Positions 36,827 through 44,920 of a DNA stretch of 64,000 bases are shown in pieces (positions within the stretch are counted from its first letter, which is position 1; every line of letters starts with the position of its first letter). Position numbers and translations under genes: made by a program. Source of the stretch: Acidimicrobiales bacterium (GTDB lineage: Bacteria; Actinomycetota; Acidimicrobiia; Acidimicrobiales; JAUJNH01); NCBI GenBank assembly GCA_030448245.1, contig JAUJNH010000002.1:175473-239472 (forward strand), in the 5' to 3' direction. The notes under the pieces were generated by a model, which made no database searches, was not told where the DNA came from, and saw only the letters and a program-made list of their open reading frames with translations.

Positions 36827-38139
36827 GCCACAGAAGGCCGCCGGTTCCACTGCTTCGAACCCTACTGGCGGTCGGGTTCGGCCTCGCCGCCGTGCTGGCC
36901 GGCGCGCCGGCCCAGCCCGCGGCCGCCGCCCACCCCGGGCACGGAGCCGAGCGCCCGGCCATCGACATCGTCCAGGTCGGCGGGATCCTGGACCCGGTGA
37001 ACGTCGACCTCGTCCGCCGCTCGATCCGCGAAGCACCGGGCCGCGGCACCACGACCGTGGTCATCCAGCTCGACAGCGCCGATGCCTCGGTGCCGCTCTC
37101 CACGGTCGACGCCCTCGGGCTCCTGCTGTCGTCCTCGCCCGTGCCGGTGGCCGTGTGGGTGGGGCCCACGGGGACCGGTCGGGCCACCGGCCCGGCCTTT
37201 TCCCTCGTCACCGCGGCCGACGTGGCCGGCATGGCCGACCGGACCGAGGTGGGACGCCAGCCCGAGCCCGTGTTCGAGGGGACCCCGGCGCCGCTGCGCA
37301 ACCGGACGGCCGGCCCGGACGAGGCCCGCCAGCTCGGGCTCGTCGAGATCGTGGCGCCCACGCTGTCGGACTTCATCGGCCAATTGGATGGTCGGGAGGC
37401 CAAGGGTGTCACCCTGTCGACCGCCCGGTCGAAGTCGCCGTTCGTGCTGCGTGAGGACCTGGACATCCGCTTCCGCAACCCGGGCCTGGTCGACCGCACG
37501 CTGCACGGCCTGGGCAGCCCCTCGGCCACCTACTTCTTCGTCGTCGCCGGCCTGCTGCTGCTGCTCTTCGAGTTCTTCTCGGCGGGCATCGGCATCGCCG
37601 CCGCGACCGGCGCGATCTGCCTGGCCCTGTCCGCCTACGGCCTCGGCACCCTGGGCACCAGCCCGCTCGGGCTCGGGCTGGTCGTCCTGGCCACCCTGGC
37701 CTTTGGCGTCGACATCCAGGCCGGGTCGCCCCGGTTCTGGACCGGGGTGGGCACCGTCGCCCTGGTCCTCGGCAGCCTCACGATGTTCGACGGCCGGCGG
37801 CCGGGGTGGCTGGCCCTGGGCCTCGTCGTCGTGGGCGGGCTCCTCGCCGTGCTGTTCGGGATCCCCTCCACCGTCCGCACCCGGTTCTCGACCCCGACGA
37901 TCGGCCGCGAGGACCTGGTGGGGGCGGTGGGCACCGCCACCACCGCCATCGATCCTGAGGGCACGGTCGAGGTGCGCGGGGCCCCGTGGCGGGCTCGGAC
38001 CTTCCCCAAGCCGATCGGCGCCGGTGAGCCCATCGAGGTGGTGGCCATCGAAGGGCTGGTCCTGGACGTCGTCCCCGAGGGCACCCAGCTCGAGCCGTCC
38101 AGGGCCGAGAAGCGCCAAAGCCGCAGGTCAGAGGGCTGA
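36820..38139 (+). CDS. NfeD-family membrane protein with ClpP-like domain
   Basis: A 439-residue protein. Signal peptide (LLRTLLAVGFGLAAVLAGAPA), then a serine-protease-like ClpP fold (about 45-205), four or five membrane helices (about 225-350), and a C-terminal OB-fold NfeD domain (EDLVGAVGTATTAIDPEGTVEVRG to PIEVVAIEGLVLDVVP). NfeD proteins work with flotillin/SPFH proteins at membrane microdomains. The usual catalytic Ser-Lys pair is not obvious, so protease activity is doubtful. No SPFH gene adjacent. Confidence 0.87.
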   Translation: MSCHRRPPVPLLRTLLAVGFGLAAVLAGAPAQPAAAAHPGHGAERPAIDIVQVGGILDPVNVDLVRRSIREAPGRGTTTVVIQLDSADASVPLSTVDALGLLLSSSPVPVAVWVGPTGTGRATGPAFSLVTAADVAGMADRTEVGRQPEPVFEGTPAPLRNRTAGPDEARQLGLVEIVAPTLSDFIGQLDGREAKGVTLSTARSKSPFVLREDLDIRFRNPGLVDRTLHGLGSPSATYFFVVAGLLLLLFEFFSAGIGIAAATGAICLALSAYGLGTLGTSPLGLGLVVLATLAFGVDIQAGSPRFWTGVGTVALVLGSLTMFDGRRPGWLALGLVVVGGLLAVLFGIPSTVRTRFSTPTIGREDLVGAVGTATTAIDPEGTVEVRGAPWRARTFPKPIGAGEPIEVVAIEGLVLDVVPEGTQLEPSRAEKRQSRRSEG

Positions 38140-38240
38140 GGGGGCTCGCGCTCGCGAAAGTTGCCTCTTGTCCGCCCCCGGCACCAGCAGATACGTTTCG
38201 GCTCGGCGGTACTTGGACTTCCGTGCAAGAGAGGCCCTTG

Positions 38241-38507
38241 ATGAGCATGATGCAAAAGGTCGAGGACTGGCAGGTGAAGGCAGCTTGCCGGGGCCCCCAG
38301 GGCACCGCCATGTTCTTCCCGCCCAGCAACTTCGAGCGCAAGGACGAGAAGGAGGAGCGGGAGGCCAGGGCCAAGGCGATCTGCCGCGGCTGCCTCGTCC
38401 AGAAGGCGTGCCTCGAGTACGCCATCTCCATCAAGGAGCTCCACGGCATCTGGGGCGGCACGAACGAGAACGAGCGCAAGGCGCTGCTGGCCTCGCACAT
38501 CGCATAG
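38241..38507 (+). CDS. WhiB-family iron-sulfur transcription regulator
   Basis: An 88-residue protein with the four cluster-binding cysteines C16, C48, C51 and C57 (C...CxxCxxxxxC), the GIWGG turn (ELHGIWGGTNENER) and a basic C-terminus. ATG 38241 has AGAGAGG upstream; a GTG at 38223 is possible. WhiB proteins hold a 4Fe-4S cluster and act with the principal sigma factor. Taxonomically this is a strong actinomycete marker. Which WhiB type it is cannot be fixed here. Confidence 0.93.
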   Translation: MSMMQKVEDWQVKAACRGPQGTAMFFPPSNFERKDEKEEREARAKAICRGCLVQKACLEYAISIKELHGIWGGTNENERKALLASHIA

Positions 38508-38544
38508 CCGGCTCCCTCGTACCTCCCCGGTAGCCTCGGCGGCG

Positions 38545-39480
38545 ATGGCCGCCCCTGCTCGTGGTCGTGAGGACCACCTGGTGTGGAAGCGGGCGACCGT
38601 CGACGGGCGGGTCGCCCTGTACGGCGTGGCCGGCGAGGGGCTGCCCGTGCTGTTCCTGCACGGGTGGGCGTTGGGCCAGCACGCCTACAAGCGGGCCCTG
38701 AAGCGGCTCGTGACGCTGGGCTGCCGGGTCTACGCCCCGGCCCTGCCCGGCTTCGGCGGCACCGCCGACCTCCCCGGCCACAAGCTGACCTTCGAGGGCT
38801 ACGCCGACTGGGTCAAGGCGTTCTCCGAGGTCATGGAGATCGACGAGCCGGTGTTCCTGGTCGGCCACTCCTTCGGCGGCGGGTGCGCCATCCAGCTGGC
38901 CCACGACCACCCCGAGCTGGTGCGCTACCTGGTGCTGGTCAACTCGGTCGGCGGGGCCACCTGGCGGGGGGAGGGGTCCAGCCAGCGCACCCTGGCCCAG
39001 CGCCCCCTGTGGGACTGGGGGCTGCGGTTCCGGGCCGAGCTGTTCCCCCTGTTCGAGGTCAGCCGCGTCCTCCCCACCGTCCTCGAGGACCTGGTGCCCA
39101 ACGCCCTGCGCAACCCGATGGCGCTGTGGAGGGTCGGGCAGCTGGCCCGCAAGGCCGACCTGCGGGTCGAGCTCGAGGAGCTGAAGCGGCGGGGGACGCC
39201 GGTCGTGCTGCTCTGGAGCGACCAGGACCGGGTGCTGCCGAAGCACAGCTTCGACGCCCTCTGCCAGGCCATCGGCCAGAGCGGCGAGGTGGTCGACGGC
39301 TCCCACTCGTGGCTGCTGGCCGACCCCGACGCCTTTGGCGAGGTCATGACCAACGTCCTGCACGTCGCCACGGTGGCCCGCCAGCACGAGGTCGAGGAGG
39401 CCCTGGCCGCCGGCGAGCCGCCACCGGAGCCGAAGGTGGCGCCGTCCCTGCTCGAGCCCGAGGCCGAAGAAGCGGGTTGA
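38545..39480 (+). CDS. Alpha/beta hydrolase
   Basis: A 311-residue hydrolase. Oxyanion loop LFLHGWALGQHAYK, nucleophile Ser in VGHSFGGGCAIQL (near residue 116), acid in LLWSDQDRVLP and histidine in GSHSWLLADPDAF. The lid region is about 150-210. Family members include esterases and C-C hydrolases; substrate unknown. Transcribed before the MFS gene but separated by an operator region. Confidence 0.88.
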   Translation: MAAPARGREDHLVWKRATVDGRVALYGVAGEGLPVLFLHGWALGQHAYKRALKRLVTLGCRVYAPALPGFGGTADLPGHKLTFEGYADWVKAFSEVMEIDEPVFLVGHSFGGGCAIQLAHDHPELVRYLVLVNSVGGATWRGEGSSQRTLAQRPLWDWGLRFRAELFPLFEVSRVLPTVLEDLVPNALRNPMALWRVGQLARKADLRVELEELKRRGTPVVLLWSDQDRVLPKHSFDALCQAIGQSGEVVDGSHSWLLADPDAFGEVMTNVLHVATVARQHEVEEALAAGEPPPEPKVAPSLLEPEAEEAG

Positions 39481-39495
39481 CGGCAGCGGAACGAG

Positions 39496-39529
39496 ACCGT
39501 ATCGTCTCACACGATCGAGACGAGACGGT
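39496..39529. promoter_or_regulatory. Inverted repeat, probable TetR operator
   Basis: Arms ACCGTATCGTCTC (39496-39508) and GAGACGAGACGGT (39517-39529) are inverted with 12 of 13 positions matching and an 8-base spacer. It lies 35 bases before the MFS start, where a repressor would block the MFS-TetR operon. The TetR gene is the second gene of that operon. Confidence 0.7.
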
Positions 39530-39563
39530 TCCGTTCAGGTTCCGGGGAAGGCGAGGAAGCCCC

Positions 39564-41174
39564 ATGGCCGGAGCACCCGCAGCACCAGGCCCCTGGACCC
39601 CGCCGGAACAGCGGGCGTTCGACCGGCGGTGGAAGGTCCTGGCCGTCCTGTGCACCAGCCTCGTGGTGGTCATCGTCGGCAACACCGCCCTGAACGTCGC
39701 CATCCCCACCATCCAGCGTGAGCTGGGAGCCACCCAGACGGCGCTGCAGTGGATGGTCGACTCCTACGCCCTGGTCTTCGCCGGGCTGCTCCTCACCGCC
39801 GGCGCCATCGGCGACCGCTTCGGCCGCAAGGGGGCGCTGCAGGCGGGGCTGGTCATCTTCTTCGTCGGCTCGCTGCTGGCCGGGATGGCCGGCTCGACCG
39901 GGGGGATCATCGCCATGCGGGCGCTGATGGGCATCGGCGCCGCCTTCGTCATGCCGGGCACGCTGTCGATCCTCGCCAACGTCTTCCCCCCGGACGAGCG
40001 GCCAAAGGCGATCGCCATCTGGGCGGGCCTCTCGGGTGCCGGCGGCGCCATCGGCCCGATCGCCAGCGGCTACCTGCTCAACCACTTCTCGTACGGGTCG
40101 GTCTTCTTCGTGAACCTGCCGATCATCGCCGTGGCCCTGGTGGCCGGCCAGGTCCTGCTGCCGAAGTCGAAGGACACGGCCCAGACCCGCCTGGACCCCG
40201 TCGGTGCCGGCCTCTCCATCGTCGGGCTGTCCGCCATCGTGTACGCCATCATCGAGGCCCCCAGCCACGGGTGGGGGTCGGCCCGGACCATCGGCACCGC
40301 GCTCGCCGGCCTGGCCGTCCTCGCCGTCTTCGCCTGGTGGGAGCTGCGCAGCAACCACCCGATGCTCGACCTGCGCTTCTTCAAGAACCCCCGCTTCTCG
40401 ATGGCGGCGGCCGGGGTGACCCTGATCTTCTTCACGATGTTCGGGATGTTCTTCCTCATCACCCAGTACTTCCAGCTGGTGCTCGACTACACCCCGCTCG
40501 GCGCCGGCCTCCGCCAGCTCCCGGTGGCCCTGGCCCTGGTGCTCACCGCCCCCAACTCGGCCCGCCTCGTGCAGCGGTTCGGGCCGAAGCTCACCGTGGC
40601 CGGCGGGCTGGGCCTGGTCAGCGCCGGGCTGCTGCTGCTCATCGGCGCCGGCGTCGGCACCGGCTACCCCTACATCGCCCTGTCGATGATGGTCCTGGCC
40701 TCGGGCATGGGGCTGGTGATCGCCCCGCTCACCGCATCGATCATGGGCTCGATCCCCCTGGGCAAGGCCGGCGTGGGCTCGGCCGTGAACGACACCACCA
40801 GGGAGCTCGGCGGCGCCCTCGGCGTCGCCGTGCTCGGCTCGCTGCTGCAGTCCGCCTACAGCGGGACGATCGGGGACCTGGTCGGCGTGCCCGAGCCCGT
40901 GCGGGAGGTGGCCAGCAAGAGCCTCGGCGCCGCCCTGGGGGCGGCCGACAGACTGGCCCAGGCCGACCCGGCTGCGGCCGGGCAGCTGGTCCTGGCGGCC
41001 AAGGAGGGCTACGTCTCCGGGATGCACCTGGCGCTCGCGGTGGCGGCCGCGGTCGCCGTCGTGGCGGCCGCTCTCGTGCTGCGCTACCTGCCGGGCAAGG
41101 GCGAGGTCGGGGCCGCGGCCATGGCCGGCGCCCCGGATCACCGCCCCACCACCCTCGAGCCCGAGGCGGCGTGA
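39564..41174 (+). CDS. MFS drug-efflux transporter, DHA2 (14-helix) family
   Basis: A 536-residue multidrug permease. First helix VVVIVGNTALNVAIPTIQ with the DHA2 motif, motif A GAIGDRFGRKGALQ, motif C-like GAGGAIGPIASGYLL, and about 14 hydrophobic segments. It probably exports hydrophobic toxic compounds by proton antiport. ATG 39564; the upstream open frame is shadow of the hydrolase gene. Its stop overlaps the TetR start. Confidence 0.92.
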   Translation: MAGAPAAPGPWTPPEQRAFDRRWKVLAVLCTSLVVVIVGNTALNVAIPTIQRELGATQTALQWMVDSYALVFAGLLLTAGAIGDRFGRKGALQAGLVIFFVGSLLAGMAGSTGGIIAMRALMGIGAAFVMPGTLSILANVFPPDERPKAIAIWAGLSGAGGAIGPIASGYLLNHFSYGSVFFVNLPIIAVALVAGQVLLPKSKDTAQTRLDPVGAGLSIVGLSAIVYAIIEAPSHGWGSARTIGTALAGLAVLAVFAWWELRSNHPMLDLRFFKNPRFSMAAAGVTLIFFTMFGMFFLITQYFQLVLDYTPLGAGLRQLPVALALVLTAPNSARLVQRFGPKLTVAGGLGLVSAGLLLLIGAGVGTGYPYIALSMMVLASGMGLVIAPLTASIMGSIPLGKAGVGSAVNDTTRELGGALGVAVLGSLLQSAYSGTIGDLVGVPEPVREVASKSLGAALGAADRLAQADPAAAGQLVLAAKEGYVSGMHLALAVAAAVAVVAAALVLRYLPGKGEVGAAAMAGAPDHRPTTLEPEAA

Positions 41175-41746
41175 CCGTGCCCGTCGCCACCTCGCCCAGG
41201 ACCGAGCGGTCAAAGGCGGCGATCCTGGCGGCCACGCTCGCCCTGCTCGCCGAGGAGGGCGTGGGCGGGCTGACCGTCGACGCCGTGGCCGCCCGGGCCG
41301 GCGTGGGCAAGGCCACCGTCTACCGGCACTGGGCGTCTCGAGCCGAGCTCATCGTCGACGCCATCTCCTCGGTGATCACCGAGGACGAGGCGGTCGACCA
41401 CGGCAGTCTCCGCCAGGACCTCGAGGCGACCTACGAGCGCATCGTCCAGGTGTGCGGCACGAGCGTCATGGCCCAGGTGCTGCCGACCCTGGCCGAGGCG
41501 GCCAGCCGGGATCCCGAGCTGGCCCACGTGCACAAGGACTTCGTCGCCCGCCGCCGTCACCACCTGGTCGCCGCCCTCGATCGGGCGGCCGCCCGGGGCG
41601 AGCTGCGGCCCGGCCTCGACGTCTCCGTCGTGGCCGACCTGGTGGCTGGCCCCATGTTCTACAAGAAGCTGGTGCACCACGAGCGGCCTGACGAGGCCTA
41701 CGCCCAGGCCCTCCTCGACCTGGTCCTCGCCGCCGTCACCCCTTAG
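41171..41746 (+). CDS. TetR-family repressor
   Basis: A 191-residue regulator with N-terminal HTH: KAAILAATLALLAEEGVGG, LTVDAVAARAGVGKATVYRHW. The ligand-binding C-terminal domain ends MFYKKLVHHERPDEAYAQ. GTG 41171 overlaps the MFS stop by 4 nt (GTGA), so the two are translationally coupled. It most likely represses its own operon through the inverted repeat at 39496-39529. Its stop abuts the convergent selB stop. Confidence 0.92.
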   Translation: MTVPVATSPRTERSKAAILAATLALLAEEGVGGLTVDAVAARAGVGKATVYRHWASRAELIVDAISSVITEDEAVDHGSLRQDLEATYERIVQVCGTSVMAQVLPTLAEAASRDPELAHVHKDFVARRRHHLVAALDRAAARGELRPGLDVSVVADLVAGPMFYKKLVHHERPDEAYAQALLDLVLAAVTP

Positions 41747-43471
41747 TTAGGCGGTCGGCAGGCGGGGGCCGGCCAGGCGGAGGTCACCGCGCCGGCGGGT
41801 GGCGCCGCTGGCGTCGAGGAGGGAGGCCAGCGGCACGGCCCACTTCCGGGTGGTGCCCCACACCTCGCGCAGCTGCGACAGCGTGACCCCCTCCGGGTGG
41901 TCGCGCAGCAGAGCGGCGGCGGCGAGGGCGGCGGCGTCGACCGCCTCGGCCGCGAACCAGGTCCCGTCGCGCTCGAGGACCAGGCCGCGCCGGGCCAGCT
42001 CGCGCAGCTCGATGCGATCGACGCCGTCGGGCGGGGGCGGCGCGAACAGCTGGGCCCGCACCGCGGCCAGCCACGGGTGGCTCTCCAGGGTGTCGGGCGC
42101 CGCCGCGGCCAGCCGCCACCTGCCGTCGACGAGGGCCACCCCGTCCACCAGCCCCGCCTCGGCGACCAGGCGCTGCCTCTTGTCGAGCCCGGCGGCGTCG
42201 AGGCCCAGGGGCCCGGCCCCGTCGACGGCGCTGGCCACCGACGAGATCGTCTCGGCCAGCGCCTCGGGCGAGGCGACCCACCGGCCGACCGTGGGCTCGG
42301 CCCGCTCTCCGGTGAGCCGTTCGAGCATGTCGGCCGTGACCCACCCCCGCTCGGCGACGACCCGGGCCACCGAGCGGTCGGGCTTGGCCTTCGACACCCG
42401 CAGCACCGGGTCGACGTCGAGAACCTCACCGCCGCCGACCGTCTCGCCCCGCCCGTGCTCGCGCACCACGAAGCGATCCCCGGGCAGGAGGGGCAGGGGC
42501 ACGGGCAGATGGAGGCGGACCAGGCCGTGCTCGCCGGGCGCCAGCCGATCGGGCCCGAGGACCCGGAGCCGGCAGGGCACGGCCGCCGTGCCGACGTGGA
42601 GGACGTAGGCGCCCCGACGGGAGACGTCGTGGTCGAGGGCGGCCAGGACGCCGAGCGAGCCGTCGAAGCGGGCGCTGGCCGCCCAGCGGCCCGGGTGCAC
42701 CAGGGCCTCGCCGCGGCGCACGTCCTGGTGGCCGACCCCGACCAGGTTCACGGCCAGGCGGTGGCCTGGCCCCACCTGCTCGCGGCTGGCCCCCTGGGTC
42801 TGCAGGCCCCTGACCCGCGCCTTGCGCCCCGACGGGCGCAGCTCGACCTCGTCGCCGACCGCCAGGCTGCCGGCGGCGAGGGTCCCGGTGACCACGGTGC
42901 CCGAGCCGCGGGCGGCGAAGGAGCGGTCCACCCACAGCCGGGCCCGCCCCCGGTCGGCGGGCTCCGGCAGCTCGGCCAGCAGGGCGGTGAGAGCGGCCCG
43001 CAGGTCGTCGAGCCCGATCCCCGCCGGCGCGTCGACCGGCACCACGGGGGCGTCGGCCAGCGGCGATCCGGCCAGCCGCTCCTCCACCTCCCACAGGGCC
43101 AGCTGCTGCTCGTCCTCGTCGACCAGCCCGACCTTGGTCAGGGCCACGATCCCCCGGTGCACGCCGAGGAGCTCGAGGATGCGCAGGTGCTCCTCGGTCT
43201 GCGGCTTCCAGCCCTCGGTCGCCGCCACCACGAACAGGCAGGCGTCGACCGCCCCGACCCCGGCCAGCATGTTGGGGAGGAAGCGGACGTGCCCCGGCAC
43301 GTCGACCAGCTCCAGGCGCCGAGACCCCAGATCGGTCGCCGCGAAGCCGAGGTCGATGGTGAGACCCCGGGCCTTTTCCTCGGCCCACCGGTCCGGGTCA
43401 GTGCCCGTCAGGGCCAGCACCAGGGTCGACTTGCCGTGGTCGACGTGGCCGGCGGTGGCGACGACGGGCAC
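41747..43471 (-). CDS. selB: Selenocysteine-specific translation elongation factor
   Basis: A 574-residue GTPase that carries Sec-tRNA(Sec) to UGA codons next to a SECIS element. G1 is GHVDHGKST (8-16), G2 region EKARGLTIDLGF, G3 DVPGH (57-61), G4-like TKVG, then EF-Tu-like domains II and III. The C-terminal winged-helix repeats (from about residue 370) bind SECIS RNA: RVVAERGWVTADMLERLTGE, ELRELARRGLVLERDGTWF and the last one ending LREVWGTTRKWAVPL. These C-terminal repeats separate it from EF-Tu. Downstream of selA by 108 nt; no tRNA(Sec) is visible in that gap. Confidence 0.95.
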   Translation of the reverse strand: MPVVATAGHVDHGKSTLVLALTGTDPDRWAEEKARGLTIDLGFAATDLGSRRLELVDVPGHVRFLPNMLAGVGAVDACLFVVAATEGWKPQTEEHLRILELLGVHRGIVALTKVGLVDEDEQQLALWEVEERLAGSPLADAPVVPVDAPAGIGLDDLRAALTALLAELPEPADRGRARLWVDRSFAARGSGTVVTGTLAAGSLAVGDEVELRPSGRKARVRGLQTQGASREQVGPGHRLAVNLVGVGHQDVRRGEALVHPGRWAASARFDGSLGVLAALDHDVSRRGAYVLHVGTAAVPCRLRVLGPDRLAPGEHGLVRLHLPVPLPLLPGDRFVVREHGRGETVGGGEVLDVDPVLRVSKAKPDRSVARVVAERGWVTADMLERLTGERAEPTVGRWVASPEALAETISSVASAVDGAGPLGLDAAGLDKRQRLVAEAGLVDGVALVDGRWRLAAAAPDTLESHPWLAAVRAQLFAPPPPDGVDRIELRELARRGLVLERDGTWFAAEAVDAAALAAAALLRDHPEGVTLSQLREVWGTTRKWAVPLASLLDASGATRRRGDLRLAGPRLPTA

Positions 43472-43579
43472 GCGCCCATGATGGCCGTCCCTCAGCCGCT
43501 ACCCCACAAGCTGCCCGACCACGGCCGCGGTGCGGGTGGCCGCCTTCCTCGAAGCCCCTGGAGCAGCTGCTGGCCGCGT

Positions 43580-44827
43580 TCAGCAGTCGGCCAGCGCCGC
43601 CTTCAGGACCTCGTCGTCTGCGGGGTCGACGGTGCGGAGGTCGCAGATGGTGCGGCCGGCGTCGACGCGGGCGATCACCGGGGGGTCGTGGCGGCGCAGG
43701 GCCGCGGTGAGGTCGCCGTCGAGGGCGACGCCGGCGCTCGGGACCTCCTGCCCGGGCACGCTGCCGCCGCCGGGGACGGCCACGGTGTCGACCACGCGGC
43801 CGGCGCCGAGGGCGCCGGCCCGGGCCCGCAGCTCCTCGACCGGGGTGAGGGCCATGCGCCAGAACGGGACCACGGTCGCCACGTCGCGGCGGAGGTAGGC
43901 GAGCAGCACCTCGGACAGCGCCTGGAGGACCAGGCCGCCGGGGCGCAGCGCCCGGGCCAGCGGGTGGCGGGCGCAGGCCTCGACCAGGTCCGCCCGGCCG
44001 GCGATCACCCCGCCCTGGGGGCCGCCCAGGAGCTTGTCGCACGAGAAGGTGACCAGGGATGCGCCGTCCTCCAACGTCTGGCGGACCGCGGGCTCGCCGG
44101 CCAGCCACGCCGGGGGCGGCCCGGGAAGCCACGGGCAGCCGAGGTCGAGGAGGCCCGAGCCGATGTCGGCGACCACGGGCCGGCCGAGCGCAGCCAGCTC
44201 GGCGATCGCCGGCTGCTCGGTGAAGCCGACGATGCGGTAGTTCGAGGGGTGCACGTGGAGGATGACGTCCGACCCGGCGGCGGCGTGGTCGGAGGCCCGG
44301 GTCCGGTTGGTGGTGCCGACCTCGACCAGCTGGCAGCCCGACTGGGCCACCACCTCGGGCACCCGGAAGCCTCCCCCGATCTCGACCAGCTGGCCGCGGG
44401 CCACGCTGACCCGCTGCCCCGACGCGGTGGCGGCGAGGGCCAGGAGGATGGCCCCGGCCCCGTTTCCGACCACCAGCGCGGCCTCCGCCCCGGTCAGCCG
44501 CCGCACCAGGTCGGCCGGCCGCCCGTCCCCCTGGCGGCTGCCCCTGCGGCCGGAGGCCACGTCGATCTCGAGGTTCTGGTAGCGAACCGGACCGCCGCCG
44601 GTGGGGGGAAGGGGGGCTCGGCCCAGGTTGGTGTGCAGCAGCACGCCGGTGGCGTTCACCACCGGTGCCAGGAGGGCGGCGGCGAGCTCGTCGGCCCTGG
44701 TCGGCGCCACCTCCCACTCGTCCGCGGCGATCGCCTCGCGGGCCACCTCGACGCACAGCGCGTGGGGGAGCCCCGACCCCGAGAGGGACCGGGCCAGCCG
44801 ATCGACCGACGGCGGTCGCCTCTCCAC
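43580..44827 (-). CDS. selA: L-seryl-tRNA(Sec) selenium transferase
   Basis: PLP enzyme converting Ser-tRNA(Sec) to Sec-tRNA(Sec) with selenophosphate. 415 residues, slightly shorter than E. coli SelA. The N-terminal tRNA-binding part is followed by NATGVLLHTNLGRAPLP, VGNGAGAILLALAAT, VGTTNRTRASDH and HPSNYRIVGF. The PLP-binding lysine is K265 in FSCDKLLGGPQGG. GTG 44827 start; the longer upstream frame is a shadow of the PBP gene. It requires selD (selenophosphate synthase) and selC, neither seen here. Confidence 0.95.
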   Translation of the reverse strand: MERRPPSVDRLARSLSGSGLPHALCVEVAREAIAADEWEVAPTRADELAAALLAPVVNATGVLLHTNLGRAPLPPTGGGPVRYQNLEIDVASGRRGSRQGDGRPADLVRRLTGAEAALVVGNGAGAILLALAATASGQRVSVARGQLVEIGGGFRVPEVVAQSGCQLVEVGTTNRTRASDHAAAGSDVILHVHPSNYRIVGFTEQPAIAELAALGRPVVADIGSGLLDLGCPWLPGPPPAWLAGEPAVRQTLEDGASLVTFSCDKLLGGPQGGVIAGRADLVEACARHPLARALRPGGLVLQALSEVLLAYLRRDVATVVPFWRMALTPVEELRARAGALGAGRVVDTVAVPGGGSVPGQEVPSAGVALDGDLTAALRRHDPPVIARVDAGRTICDLRTVDPADDEVLKAALADC

Positions 44828-44920
44828 CGGGCCCGAGCGTAGGCACGTGCCGAGGGCTCCGCGGCGGCGGCCGCGGACGCCGACGTCGGAAAGGGCCGGA
44901 CCGCGTGGGAGACTGCCGGC

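Noticed and set aside
43472-43579. tRNA(Sec) in the selA-selB gap
   Set aside because: No T-loop, no UCA anticodon loop and no acceptor pairing could be found on either strand.
41171-44827. An operon joining the efflux pair with selB
   Set aside because: They are convergent; the TetR stop and selB stop abut, so they cannot share a transcript in sense orientation.
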